A stretch of DNA of 64,000 nucleotides from positions 124,001 through 188,000 of the forward strand of contig CANTFL010001299.1 in NCBI GenBank assembly GCA_947650285.1, read 5' to 3'. Under the pieces are notes generated by a model. That model worked only from the letters and a program-made list of their open reading frames with translations, was not told the origin of the DNA and ran no database searches. The stretch comes from Hyaloperonospora brassicae (taxonomy: Eukaryota > Oomycota > Peronosporomycetes > Peronosporales > Peronosporaceae). Positions 54,501-64,000 of the stretch are shown in pieces. Position numbers and translations under genes: made by a program. The first letter of the stretch is position 1; each line of letters starts with the position of its first letter.

Positions 54501-57146
54501 TCATGCACTACTCGGTGACGGAATTCCATCTTCACACGCACTTCCCTCTACAACAGGTACGACACTGGCATCTGCCACAACCTCCGTAGGCTCAACTGCT
54601 GGAAAAGGCGCAGCACTATCACACTCTTCCGTGCCGCTCGCTGGATCGAATGTGACATCGTCTGAAGCCTCCTCCTTTACGGCGCCCCCAGACGTCGATT
54701 GAAAGGATTCACTGGCTTCAGCATCGACGGCAGAACTCGCTTCGTCCCTTTTGACCATTTCAGTCTTCACGACTGGTTCCACGGCGGATACCACATCCTT
54801 TTCACCCTCCAACGGGCCCAAAAACTTACTCTCGACAAGAAAATGCACAATCTGCAGCATCTTCTGCTGCTCGAGACGAACGTCTTTTGCCAGCAGTTTG
54901 CGTAAGAGCGACTTCTTCTCATCACGCCACTGCTGCTCCGTAGCTTGTTCCTTCGACGCTTTTACAGAACGTTCCCGTTGCCCTGACAACACGGTTGTAT
55001 CGTGAGAAAATGGGCAGCGTGTACCCTTGGAACACGATCCCTTGGACATCATAACACGACATCCAAACGTCGAACGATCATGACTGTACTTGCAATTCGC
55101 ATCAGTAAACCGACAGCGGTCACGCAGAAACCACTTGCACAACACGCTCTTCCGCTGCTTCTTTACAGGCGGCTCTTGCACGTCAGATTTGGCACGGTGC
55201 GATGCCGCAGAGTCGGAAGCTGCGCGGCTCGTAGCGGAACTCGCAAGCACCACATGAGCCTTAGCTTCTTCCTCTTCCTCGATTTCGCCGTCTTCCAAAT
55301 CTTCTTCAGATGTCATCGACAGCTTTCGCTTCCCCGTCAGTGGCCCAGTCGCCAAAGGTGGTGTAGGGTGTCGTGACATGGCAAACCATCTTTTACGACG
55401 CTCCTCACGCCACTTTGCGATGTCTTCGGCTGAGTTCCCCACCAGAACCATGAATTTTTGACCTTCCACAACAATCTCTTTCAGCCCTTCACCAGAGTAC
55501 TGACCATGAGACGTTTCATAATGCGCGGTGACAACCCGCTGACAAGCTGAGAAGTCACAAGCAGAGCAGGTCACATGGGTTTTGACGTGCGCATCGTACT
55601 GGGATGCGATAACAAAGCTCTTTATGCATGGCACACACTTCCACAACTGCTGATTCGGCTGCGATTTTAACTGAGTGCTGCTTGCGTACATTCCATGCGA
55701 CTGCAAAGAAGGCGGAAGCGGGGGTGCTGGACCATCAGGCAGAGGCGGCTGTCCAAGAGACTCATCTTTCGCTGCACGACACGGTTCTTCCTTGCCTCTG
55801 GACGGAACATTGATGTGAGATCCGCCATTCTTTCTTGGATCTTGCGGTTTTGTGCTGTGGACAGGAGCCAACTGCTGTTCCGGTCGCGAGACAACACCGA
55901 AACGCTGCTCGACAGGAGGTTCAGACCCGTACCGATCATTTTCATTTGCGAAGAGTGGGCAGTGCTGCTTCCAGTGGCCAGGTTGGTTGCAATTGTGGCA
56001 GACGTACGTCGGTGGTGGAGTCCGATGCTGCTTGTGATGCTGTCGATCTTGTTTGTCTTGCCAACGATCTTGAAACGGTGGATTATGGTCTCTTGGAAAG
56101 CGATGCTGGTCCATTACAGGCAGTCCCTGCTGTTGTTGTACATAGCCCGGCGGTCCACCAACAAACTGCTGCTGCTGTTGTTGCTGCTGCTCGTGTGGCG
56201 CGTATTGCCGTTGTAAATGTTCTTGCGGAGGATGATTCCATCCACCGCGCGGATCTTGTGGCATCGGTGGCCTTCGCTGCTCGTACATCGGTGGTAGAGG
56301 CTGCTGTGGCTCTTGATACGGAAGCTGTGCCGTACGCGACACGTTCCTGCCAGGCGACAGTGGGCGGAAACTTGCTTGTCTCGCTCGTGCAGTATCTGCA
56401 TAGTCACTTGGTGGCGGGAAAAAAGGTGCAGCATTCGGCTGCATGAGCTGCATATCGCCCGCGTGGGGACGATTCTCCTGGGGGTACTCGGATCCATATG
56501 GTTCTTGAAACGGTCCAGACGGAAGATGCTGTTGTTGATGGTGAGGAAGATGCGGCGGTCGTGGATACTGCTGGTGGTGCCCCGCCTGGGTCTGGAACGG
56601 GTCAATGACCTGCTGGAAACCTCCAGAATTGTAGCTCGTGTCCTCTGCACGACTGTCGGCTGTGTAAATCTGTTGCTTTTGGTAGTGTCCGTGAGGATGC
56701 TGCGGTGGAGGCGGCTGTTGTTGCTGCGGGTACTGCTCGTGCGGATGCTGATAGAGCTCGCGGTTCGGCTGCGACGCAAACGGCGACGGGAACTCCTGCT
56801 CTCTGAAGGGACCTGCTTCACGCAGCAGCTCTTGTCGAGGCGGTTGGTACTCACTGTGCCGTTGCATGTGGTACATGGGTTCATGCGGCGGTGGCGGCGG
56901 GTACGATGGCGCGTACCCCTGTACGTACCCCTGCTCTTCGTGACGCTGCGGGTGAGAGCCAAAGCCGCCTCTTCGTCCGCCGCCACGGCCACCGCCACGA
57001 CCACCACCACGACCTCGTGCTGTTCGTCCTCCCCGTCCTCGGCCACGTCCACGTCCGCCGCCACGTCCGCCGCGAAAGTCGCCGCTGCGCTCCATTTCTG
57101 CGATGGGAACTCCTGAAGAAACTTGGACTGACATGGCTACCACCAA
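54501..57146 (-). CDS. NUFIP1-like RNA-binding protein with CCCH zinc fingers, 881 aa
   Basis: Single uninterrupted frame. Domains in order: an RGG/RG-rich segment (about 24-62); a long Pro/Gln/His-rich low-complexity region (80-380) with poly-Gln; a CCHC knuckle CHNCNQPGHWKQHC (383-396); a C2H2-like finger (WKCVPCIKSFVIASQYDAH, from 502) with a partly related second unit. Then comes the NUFIP1 signature NSAEDIAKWREERRKRW (571-587) and an acidic patch (613-627). Two CCCH fingers follow: C-x7-C-x6-C-x3-H (670-689) and C-x8-C-x5-C-x3-H (696-715). The tail (740-780) is a short helical segment. In yeast and animals the NUFIP1/Rsa1 family helps assemble box C/D snoRNPs in the nucleus; I infer the same role. 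The start is the first Met; a second Met at residue 5 is possible. Confidence 0.85.
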   Translation of the reverse strand: MVVAMSVQVSSGVPIAEMERSGDFRGGRGGGRGRGRGRGGRTARGRGGGRGGGRGGGRRGGFGSHPQRHEEQGYVQGYAPSYPPPPPHEPMYHMQRHSEYQPPRQELLREAGPFREQEFPSPFASQPNRELYQHPHEQYPQQQQPPPPQHPHGHYQKQQIYTADSRAEDTSYNSGGFQQVIDPFQTQAGHHQQYPRPPHLPHHQQQHLPSGPFQEPYGSEYPQENRPHAGDMQLMQPNAAPFFPPPSDYADTARARQASFRPLSPGRNVSRTAQLPYQEPQQPLPPMYEQRRPPMPQDPRGGWNHPPQEHLQRQYAPHEQQQQQQQQFVGGPPGYVQQQQGLPVMDQHRFPRDHNPPFQDRWQDKQDRQHHKQHRTPPPTYVCHNCNQPGHWKQHCPLFANENDRYGSEPPVEQRFGVVSRPEQQLAPVHSTKPQDPRKNGGSHINVPSRGKEEPCRAAKDESLGQPPLPDGPAPPLPPSLQSHGMYASSTQLKSQPNQQLWKCVPCIKSFVIASQYDAHVKTHVTCSACDFSACQRVVTAHYETSHGQYSGEGLKEIVVEGQKFMVLVGNSAEDIAKWREERRKRWFAMSRHPTPPLATGPLTGKRKLSMTSEEDLEDGEIEEEEEAKAHVVLASSATSRAASDSAASHRAKSDVQEPPVKKQRKSVLCKWFLRDRCRFTDANCKYSHDRSTFGCRVMMSKGSCSKGTRCPFSHDTTVLSGQRERSVKASKEQATEQQWRDEKKSLLRKLLAKDVRLEQQKMLQIVHFLVESKFLGPLEGEKDVVSAVEPVVKTEMVKRDEASSAVDAEASESFQSTSGGAVKEEASDDVTFDPASGTEECDSAAPFPAVEPTEVVADASVVPVVEGSACEDGIPSPSSA

Positions 57147-59634
57147 CCAAAAGCGTACTTAGCCCACCTGCGCCTTCGGGTGCTTTCAGCTAAGTGCGAG
57201 GTGAGCGTCAAACGAGGAGTCAGCCCCGGCCTCTTCGGCCTCTGACATTAGACTACGTTATGGACGCAAACTTGTCATTGTCCGTACCAGTCAAACTGGG
57301 CGTGCAGGCGCGAGAGCGTCTTGGCTCCTACTGTGACTTCACAGATCAACTTCTGTTTCGATGCTTGCAACGTCGTGAGCTCGAGTGACTGGGATCACTA
57401 AGGACCTACGCGGTCTTCGCCCCTGCTGACTCAGTCGCCAGCATATTTACGTGTATGATGTGATGGTCTACTGCACGCCTCTTCAATGCGTCTATTGTGG
57501 ATTATCAGGCAGATAGGAATGGTGTATGCGCTCGCTGCTTGTTGATTGTCAAATTTACCAAACACGGGCGCGTCACTGTGACTCGATCTCGAAGTAGCTG
57601 TAGCAATCGAGATGTCGCCGAGCACGCACCGCGGAGAGCGGATAATCATTTCTCACCACGTGCTAATCTCACGATGCACTTGCTCACTCCATCTAGAACT
57701 CAAGTCTTATTTGGACGATGCAGTGCGACTGCAACTGGTCTAGTACCAACATGCTGTGTTGCGATCGTTCTGGCGTGGCGATATGCAGCAGACATTTAGC
57801 AATACTTCCACTTTATGTGGTCCATGGCAAGATCTCTTTGCTCTTCTGTATTGCACGTAGAAACTGCAAGAAAGGAGCAGAAGAGAGCCACATCATACCC
57901 TGAATATCGAGACTTTCGTGCAAAGATTGAAGCTGTGCGCTCGCTCGCTTGACGTGGTAAGCGTGCTACCCTTACAAACGTACTCGGTAGTGACGGGACG
58001 CCGACCACGGCAGTTCTTTGTGTCTTTAGGTGGTAGTTGCGGAGGGACGGCCATTCTTGGTCCAAAACCATTTGAGTGCGGTACCATACCGACAGTAAAC
58101 TCCAGCCGCCGTACGGCATCAACGCAAAATTGCTAGCGTCTGTTGTGTGCAGTTTTGCTGTTCACGTAAAGCACACAATCTCTTTTCATCAAGTTGACGA
58201 AGATCGGTCAGAGGATGTTCATTTGCGACAGCGAAGGTGCTTCGACAAATGACTAATTGGCGTGGCGCACTCAGCACTTGACTGGCTCACGTTGATGGTG
58301 CAATGAAAGCAGCCATTTGCCTGGACGGCCTTGGGACTAGCGATGCAATCGACGATTGAAAGCGATCATCGCGTCCGTCTACACCACCTTTGAGTTCGCT
58401 AGACACCACTTGGTATCGAGACACTGGTCATTCGTACAAGTGCCAGGAGCTACGCGGGTTAAGGTCTCCAGCTGCATCACATTTTGGTGGCACGACAGCC
58501 CTCAACCTTATGACTAGAAGCTTTTATTGCTACGCACCGACTTCCTGCTTGCAATCCAAGCGTGGTCTGGTTGGACCAAGCCGTGAATACAAACGGTCAT
58601 GATTCCGCAAATGCTAGCTCAGCCGATACAACACATAATGCAAGATACGCTTGATCCAGTATGGCGATTCTCTTGTTCACACGCGCTTAAGCCCGATTCG
58701 TGTCGAAATAGTGTGACGAGTATACGAGGGATCAGGAATTGCGTAAAAAACGTTAAAAGAAGTACATTGTTTGTCTTCCACTCGATCGCCCTCATATCGT
58801 ACAATATACACAACGGACTGATTACAATGCGACAGTATACTCAGCGCTTTGATGCGATGCAAGAAACTGTACAGCGAGATCAAAGCAAAACGCATACACA
58901 GGAAATGCGTACTCTTTCATCGCATATTGGGGCTACTGCGGGGCAAAATTGGAGCATGACCTGCAGCCCAGCGACTGGGATCCATCCACACCGACATAAA
59001 GTCTTTCTCACACCCCATATTCCGGTATCAAGTAGTAAAAGTGAGGTATATTGAGGAACGATTAGCGACCAGCAAAACCCTGATATTCCGGTATTCAAGA
59101 GCAGCGATTGACCAGTGGAAGTCCAAGTGCTACAGCTATTGTCGATTGAACCAGTACCTCCATGAGCCCCGACGAAGGACTAATTAAAATTAAGCGGCAG
59201 TGTTGTTCGTAGCAGGAGTACTTCACGCCCGTTGCAGTCAAGCACGTGACTGGTGCGCTCTTGTATTTTTCTTTGTGGATCTTAGTGCTCGAGGCGAACA
59301 TTGAGAAACTCACAATGCTCAATATTTTTCCGGAAAAGTCAAACGACGAGTGCGGTTTCTTCCATGTCTTTTTTTCACTCAGCCAGTGTTCTCTATCAAA
59401 TCGGTGTAGAGGATACAATGCGCACCCGATATCCCGTACTCGAATGCAGCGTCGGTGCATTCGAGCATTCGATATACTGAACGAGCGTTTGTGTTTCGGG
59501 AGTGTGTCGCTTCTTTCGACAAGATGTGGCTAGAAACATTGTAATACGGTCACTTTAGATCTCCCGAAGTATTTTCATTTGTACCTCACTTTCCAATCTA
59601 TACTAGAGAGAGTAACAGGCTGTCTAATTGCCTT
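57147..59634. other. Intergenic, no convincing gene
   Basis: The first few hundred bases should hold the NUFIP1-like promoter. Open frames of 60-151 codons on both strands (longest 58599-59054 plus) lack motifs and overlap each other. Some of them may be decayed coding sequence, but I cannot support any. Confidence 0.45.
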
Positions 59635-60370
59635 TACGGTTTACAAGATAGCTGAAAAGTCTCCAGCCGCTCGAGCACCCCTACCGGTGACGTGAGCTGC
59701 CGTCCAGGTTCATATCGAGTAACCGGCCGCTGACTAACCGGAGCCCGAAACAGTTCCGTCGCTAGCCGGAAAGATATACAGTCGTCCCCGTCCCGGTTGA
59801 ATTGGTGTTCCCTGACCGCGACAGCTTGAAGCTGTCGAAGCAGTGCGTGACGTTTTTCGGATTCGGCTTGATCGACTGTTGTTTCCTCGTGCTTGTGCAC
59901 CCACCGGTTCCTCTGTACCCCATAGGGTGGCGAAGCAGATCGAGCACGCTATCCACCAGATTCGTGTCCAAGCCCTGCATATCTCTTCCGTCGTGTCCGG
60001 AAATAGGCGGCCGATCTCCTCTCGGACGCCCGGCGGTAGGTCTGGTGCTGTTCGAGATGACACTGCTGCTTTGTACGCAAATATTTGCGCGGGCTTGACA
60101 TCCAAACGGGTCCGATGAGCCACAATATACGCCCAACACTTGGCTGCCCCCTCGCAGTCCCAGAGAATATGAATAGTTCCTGCATGCCGTCCGCGGCAAG
60201 TCACATAACGTGTGCAGGTTGAGTCTTGTGCTCAGCCCGGACCGTATAGATGTAACTGATGGGTGGCAATCCGGTAGCAGACCCATACCTGGTAGTCCGT
60301 TAAGGCGTGTAGGTGAGCCAAGAGCTGTGTTGGAAGCTGTTGCAGTAGTTATCCCGCCCCGTCGGCCGCG
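59635..60370 (-). mobile_element. 5'-truncated LINE fragment (zinc-binding tail)
   Basis: On the minus strand the sequence gives the C-terminal part of a LINE ORF2: RNYSYSLGL near the zinc-binding region, then IHILWDCEGAAKCWAYIVAH and PDLPPGVREEIGRLFPD, then WIACSICFATLWGTEE, and finally LRQLQAVAVREHQ. The same tail motif is in the larger LINE at 26.0 kb (FRQLQAIAIREHR). Only about 0.7 kb is present, which fits 5' truncation during insertion. One frame change separates the last two motifs. Confidence 0.75.
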
Positions 60371-60859
60371 TTGACCCCTAATCTATACTATATAAACTTT
60401 GTAGCTGGTCAAGACACCGTTTCGCTCGACAATCCACTGAACGAACGTATCGTTTCCACACGATACACTGCGGTGGTTTGATGTTAACTGCGCATTGGCC
60501 TTCTTCTCATGTTGCTCAAAAGATAGAGCGGTAGGACAAACGAGGCTGCATTGAGGCCATCACAATCAGTGCGCCACGTCTAAGGGAGATTGCACGATGA
60601 CCGCGGAGAGTTCGATCCACAGCTTACTCTGAAACGCATCGTGTATCACACATCTGCCACTTTAAGCGACCGCATTGACGCAAAGGACGTTACCCTATTA
60701 ACGCTGGAGCGACAGCAGAAATACAGCAGTCGCGTTTCAATCGACACTAACGCTCGCTCGACCATGTAAGAACTGATTGAATGACGCCACGGAAAGCAAT
60801 GGCACGTCTGCTTACTGCTCTGGCTTCAGTTCAGTAGCCCACCTCGTGATTTGTAGTCT
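60371..60859. other. Intergenic, nothing recognised
   Basis: No open frame of note on either strand and no repeat seen. Confidence 0.5.
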
Positions 60860-62070
60860 TTCAATGGCGTGTCCACTGGCTACGAGCAACGGGGCATAAA
60901 GCGACCACGCATGTTTGAACGACACCGGAAGCGGTCTTCACGGCAGCTGAAGCAGGTCACGAAGGTACTAGGCAAAGTCCAGATGTGCGAGCGACAGCCA
61001 CTAGACGCACTTTACACAGTATTCTTCTGCGTAAGGTGCCAAACTACTGCTAAACACTCCGCTTCACATCTGCATGTCCTCCATAGCACATGACAACGTG
61101 AACAGCGCACCGCATCTGTGCTCGACTGCAGGATGGGCGTGAAGACGCTACGTTTGACGCGTTCGATCATGCATTCGATAGCAGCGCTGCTATTTCTGGT
61201 GCTAACTGACACACCAACTCGATGTAAACTAAATTGCTACCTAAGCGTTCAAACCATCAGCCTGACCTTCCGACTTGTCCACGCGATCGTTGCTCCTTGC
61301 AAGCTGCGTCCTACAAGCGGCTATAGCAGCACAGAAGGGCGACAGAGCACACATGTGCCCAGCCACTGACGCATGCAGTGTAATCGAAAGCAACGTCTCG
61401 TCAATTGTTGCACGCAGGACGTTAGTCTTCCTGCGTCTGTCGTGATCCGAGCGAGAGTCATGTACAGAGCAAGACTACCATTCGTTCATAAAGCCCGTTG
61501 TTGAAGGCTCACCGGCGCGAGGAATCGTGTCCAGCTGCAAGAGCTTCACGGGGTTGCAGGCGAGACCAACTGTTGACGTGTACTTTTGTATGATGATACT
61601 TGTGGGGCACAAAGTCCAGCAGTCCTCATGCTGTTCAAACATCGTCATTACGTTCTTCTGAGCTCCTCTAGCGCTGTCAATTGTGGCCCATCGACGACTT
61701 CGTGTGGTTTAGTACGAACATGCCTGGCATTGTATGGAGGCTGGATGTCTTTAGACGCTGGAAGAAGCTTGTACACCACGCCAGCCTAGATTTGATGAAG
61801 CGCAAGCATTTGTCGTTGAGAGAACCTCAGGTCAAATGACTGCAGTGTCTGACGAGTCAGGACGCTTGCCCCAAACTGATCCAGTATGATGGAAGCGGCT
61901 TGCCCAACCGTCTATGCCCTGAAGTAGTGTTGTCCACGATGTAGTCTGCTAAGAGCCGATAGGGCTTCAACTGTGTGCTGATCTTGCCTCGAGCACCGAG
62001 CGCAGCGTTGCAGTCGTTGTCCAGTGTGGTTCAGTCGCCGGGAAGGAAACAGAGTGACCGCGAAACACAT
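60860..62070 (-). pseudogene. Decayed gene, divergent from the START gene
   Basis: From an ATG at 62070 the minus strand reads a protein-like frame containing HTVEALSALSRLHRGQHYFR, QAASIILDQFGASVLTRQTL and LLPASKDIQPPYNARHVRTK. It is interrupted by two TAG codons (near 61925 and 61794), then changes frame near 61675. After a trace with STVGLACNPVKLLQLDTIPR there is a third TAG at 61475-61477. Beyond that come RRRKTNVLRATIDETLLSIT and, in further frames, VYIELVCQLAPEIAA and ERVKRSVFTPILQSSTDAVR. The traces continue to about 60.9 kb. I do not recognise the family; no catalytic motif is visible. Its start lies 125 bp from the START gene's first ATG, so the two probably shared a promoter region. 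Confidence 0.5.
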
Positions 62071-62194
62071 GTGATGGGAAATTCAGAACGGGTCGTCACG
62101 TGAACGTAGCACTGTCTAGAGTGAGCCGAGCGTAGACGACCGCTTCGGTGCAAAAGAAGCCGAGCCAGCGCTGCCCGAATCTCGACCTCGCACG

Positions 62195-64000
62195 ATGGTC
62201 TCAAGTGACTGTAGGGCTGCGCTGACTCGGCCGGTATGTCTCACTTCGTCGAAGCTTAGGCACACTTGCGACTCTGTCGACCTCATAGATCGACACGTCG
62301 ATACTCCGGTCATCCACTGTCCACACCACTTCCCACTTTGCATTTGCTTGTCTTGTACATACGTCAACGCGGTCATGACCCGGCAAGCGAGTGATGCGAA
62401 TGACGGCTTTTGCCCCACGACTTGGGCGACAAACGCTTTGCCACCTGTTGAGCTCTCGACGGAGCAGCGCGAAACGTACCGCGTGCTCGCGACTCGATTG
62501 CTTTCCAACACGTTGCGGGACTACGACATTTACTCTGCCGATCCCCGACAACGACGCATGAGTCGACGTCGATGGAAAGTTGTCAAGGGCAGAGGTCACA
62601 TTACAGTGCACAAGGAGCGCCACCCGACACTCTGTCCTCGAGTGAGTCTCATGGATCGAGTGTCCACGGCGTTTCGAAGTGCCGACTGGACAGAGCCAAA
62701 GCTGCTCGTTACCACTGGTTGGATCGAAGGCGGCACTCTGGAAGATGTCATGTACGGCGTCGCCTCCCCCGATGCACACGACATGCTGCTCAAAGCGACT
62801 GTCGTTGGGAACAAACTGGTCAATGGCGCAGTGCTGGCGTGCATTGACGCTCCGTGCGCTGCCGACCCATTTCGGTTCCTCGGGATAAAATGGTTTGTCA
62901 AAGGCCCTCCCTCTGCCCTGCATGGCATCGTTCAACCCCGCGACTTGGTCGTTGTCGAAGGCACGGGAATCACGACGCGATCGAATGGCGAGCGCATTGG
63001 CTATCAGCTTCTCCACTCCGTGGACCTGCCTCAGTATCGGACGGTGGCACCTCAGTCGGGCATGGACCTCACACGCGGTCGCATCTCGAGCTGCTCCATC
63101 TTCCGAGAAGTCCCAGAAGGTCTGGGCAGTCGACGCTCCAAGGTTGACGTGTATGTCAAGGGGTATGTCGAGGCTCACGGGAAGCTCCTGTATTCGGTGG
63201 CGCTTGCAGCAGCTTCAACTGGGTTCATGAGCTCCTGGAACGCAGTCGAGTGCGCCAACCTCAAGAAGCTCATGTGGTGCTTTCGTCAGCGACCGAATGG
63301 AGATCAAGGACGGAGGTTGACTCGGCAATCTAGTCAGCGCTCGCACGTGAGTGGCAGCATTAGCTGTTCCAGAAGGAATCGTGACAATGCAGACAGTGGA
63401 AGTACGGGTCGTGCTCCTGATCATCTTGAGCCATTGTCGGCAGAATCGTCAAGTAGCTGTGGCACTTGTGCGCAACGACTTGGTAAGCTGCTCAGTGGTG
63501 CCCTTCCGTGTTCCCTATGCTGTCGGCTCACTTGTTCGCGCTGTCGAGTTTCACGCACTCTGAAAGAAGTGAATTCCAAGCTGTGGCTCCGACAGAAGAA
63601 CGTGCTGATTTGCAAGCGGTGTGTGCTGCGAGTTGACCGCCTTGCGTCCGTGGACGTCGCACGGGCTGAAGTCCAGTCCCGACTGTTGCGTATGAAAAAA
63701 AGCTGTGCTGACCATTCACACGGACGTCTCCCGATCTTCGCTACTACCGACTCAACAAACGGTCTCAGTGCAACTACCTCAACACGACCAGCAGAAGCAA
63801 AGTCTCTACTTCTTGTGAGGGCACCAGCTGCCGATCGACCAGTCGAACCGGTTTGCGGTGCACCACCAGCGAAGACGCTTCAGACAGAATTGTCGTCAGA
63901 ATCTGACAAGATCATGTTGTCGTCGGACCGTGAGCACCGCGAACAAATCTGGTCGCAAATGGTGGAGCTGCGCATGGTGGCCGAGTCGATTTACAAACTC
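62195..64000 (+). CDS. START-domain protein with FYVE-like zinc cluster (3' end missing)
   Basis: The frame is open from 62120 to the window edge, 602 codons from the ATG at 62195. A later Met at 62375 fits equally well, because the first 60 residues are Cys- and His-rich without a clear fold. Residues about 95-340 resemble the START lipid-binding domain of oomycete START/FYVE proteins: RRRWKVVKGR, TGWIEGGTLEDVMYGVASPD, DPFRFLGIKWFVKGPPS, DLVVVEGTGI and NGERIGYQLLHSVDLPQ. From about residue 422 a Cys cluster (CGTC, CSLCCRLTCSRCR, ICKRCV) has the spacing of a FYVE-related zinc finger but without the RHHCR core. Such fingers usually bind phosphoinositides on endosomes; whether this variant does is unclear. 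A Ser-rich region follows and the gene continues beyond 64000. Confidence 0.8.
   Translation, partial: MVSSDCRAALTRPVCLTSSKLRHTCDSVDLIDRHVDTPVIHCPHHFPLCICLSCTYVNAVMTRQASDANDGFCPTTWATNALPPVELSTEQRETYRVLATRLLSNTLRDYDIYSADPRQRRMSRRRWKVVKGRGHITVHKERHPTLCPRVSLMDRVSTAFRSADWTEPKLLVTTGWIEGGTLEDVMYGVASPDAHDMLLKATVVGNKLVNGAVLACIDAPCAADPFRFLGIKWFVKGPPSALHGIVQPRDLVVVEGTGITTRSNGERIGYQLLHSVDLPQYRTVAPQSGMDLTRGRISSCSIFREVPEGLGSRRSKVDVYVKGYVEAHGKLLYSVALAAASTGFMSSWNAVECANLKKLMWCFRQRPNGDQGRRLTRQSSQRSHVSGSISCSRRNRDNADSGSTGRAPDHLEPLSAESSSSCGTCAQRLGKLLSGALPCSLCCRLTCSRCRVSRTLKEVNSKLWLRQKNVLICKRCVLRVDRLASVDVARAEVQSRLLRMKKSCADHSHGRLPIFATTDSTNGLSATTSTRPAEAKSLLLVRAPAADRPVEPVCGAPPAKTLQTELSSESDKIMLSSDREHREQIWSQMVELRMVAESIYKL

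Noticed and set aside
55695..57116. Long plus-strand (55695-56216, 55835-56446, 56313-57116) and alternative minus-strand (56114-57064) frames
   Set aside because: They are shadows of the repetitive Gln/Pro/Gly-rich NUFIP1-like coding region.
62201..63178. 325-aa minus-strand frame
   Set aside because: It is exactly antisense to the START domain, which has clear family motifs on the plus strand.
1..64000. CRISPR array, rRNA genes, bacterial operons
   Set aside because: No regularly spaced identical repeats, no rRNA-like sequence, and the intron-containing genes are eukaryotic.

Overview
The window looks like a gene-poor, repeat-rich stretch of an oomycete nuclear genome (Phytophthora or downy-mildew type). 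This rests on recognised families: a WRKY19-like zinc-finger protein made of Cx4Cx9Cx2H modules, a START protein with a FYVE-like Cys cluster, very short introns (52-113 bp), and oomycete-type LINE, Gypsy and hAT elements. I could run no database search, so the organism is an inference.

Only three host genes read as intact: a five-exon WRKY19-like zinc-finger gene (7658-9086, minus), an intronless NUFIP1-like RNA-binding protein (54501-57146, minus), and the 5' part of a START/FYVE-like gene running off the right end (62195-64000, plus). Decayed coding traces lie at about 9.9-11.4, 51.9-53.6 and 60.9-62.1 kb. The first 7 kb is AT-rich with no convincing gene.

Most of the rest is transposable-element sequence. 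A degenerate LINE on the plus strand spans about 13.5-22.7 kb (ORF1, AP endonuclease, reverse transcriptase, RNase H), with a minisatellite inside it. A second LINE family on the minus strand (about 44.4 to 26.0 kb) is split by a nest: a solo LTR (target duplication CCAAT) inserted in its OTU-like domain, and a 7,687-bp Gypsy element (31737-39423, duplication GGGGC, 327-bp LTRs differing at two positions) inserted in that solo LTR. A 3,005-bp hAT element with a perfect 8-bp target duplication lies at 46514-49518, and a 5'-truncated LINE tail at 59.6-60.4 kb.

Two features of the Gypsy element stand out. It is studded along its whole length, LTRs included, with short perfect inverted repeats (stems 7-10 bp, loops 1-12 nt; 32 read directly). 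It also carries a 459-codon open frame antisense to pol, beginning 77 bp inside one LTR, with an RS-rich domain and a predicted coiled coil.
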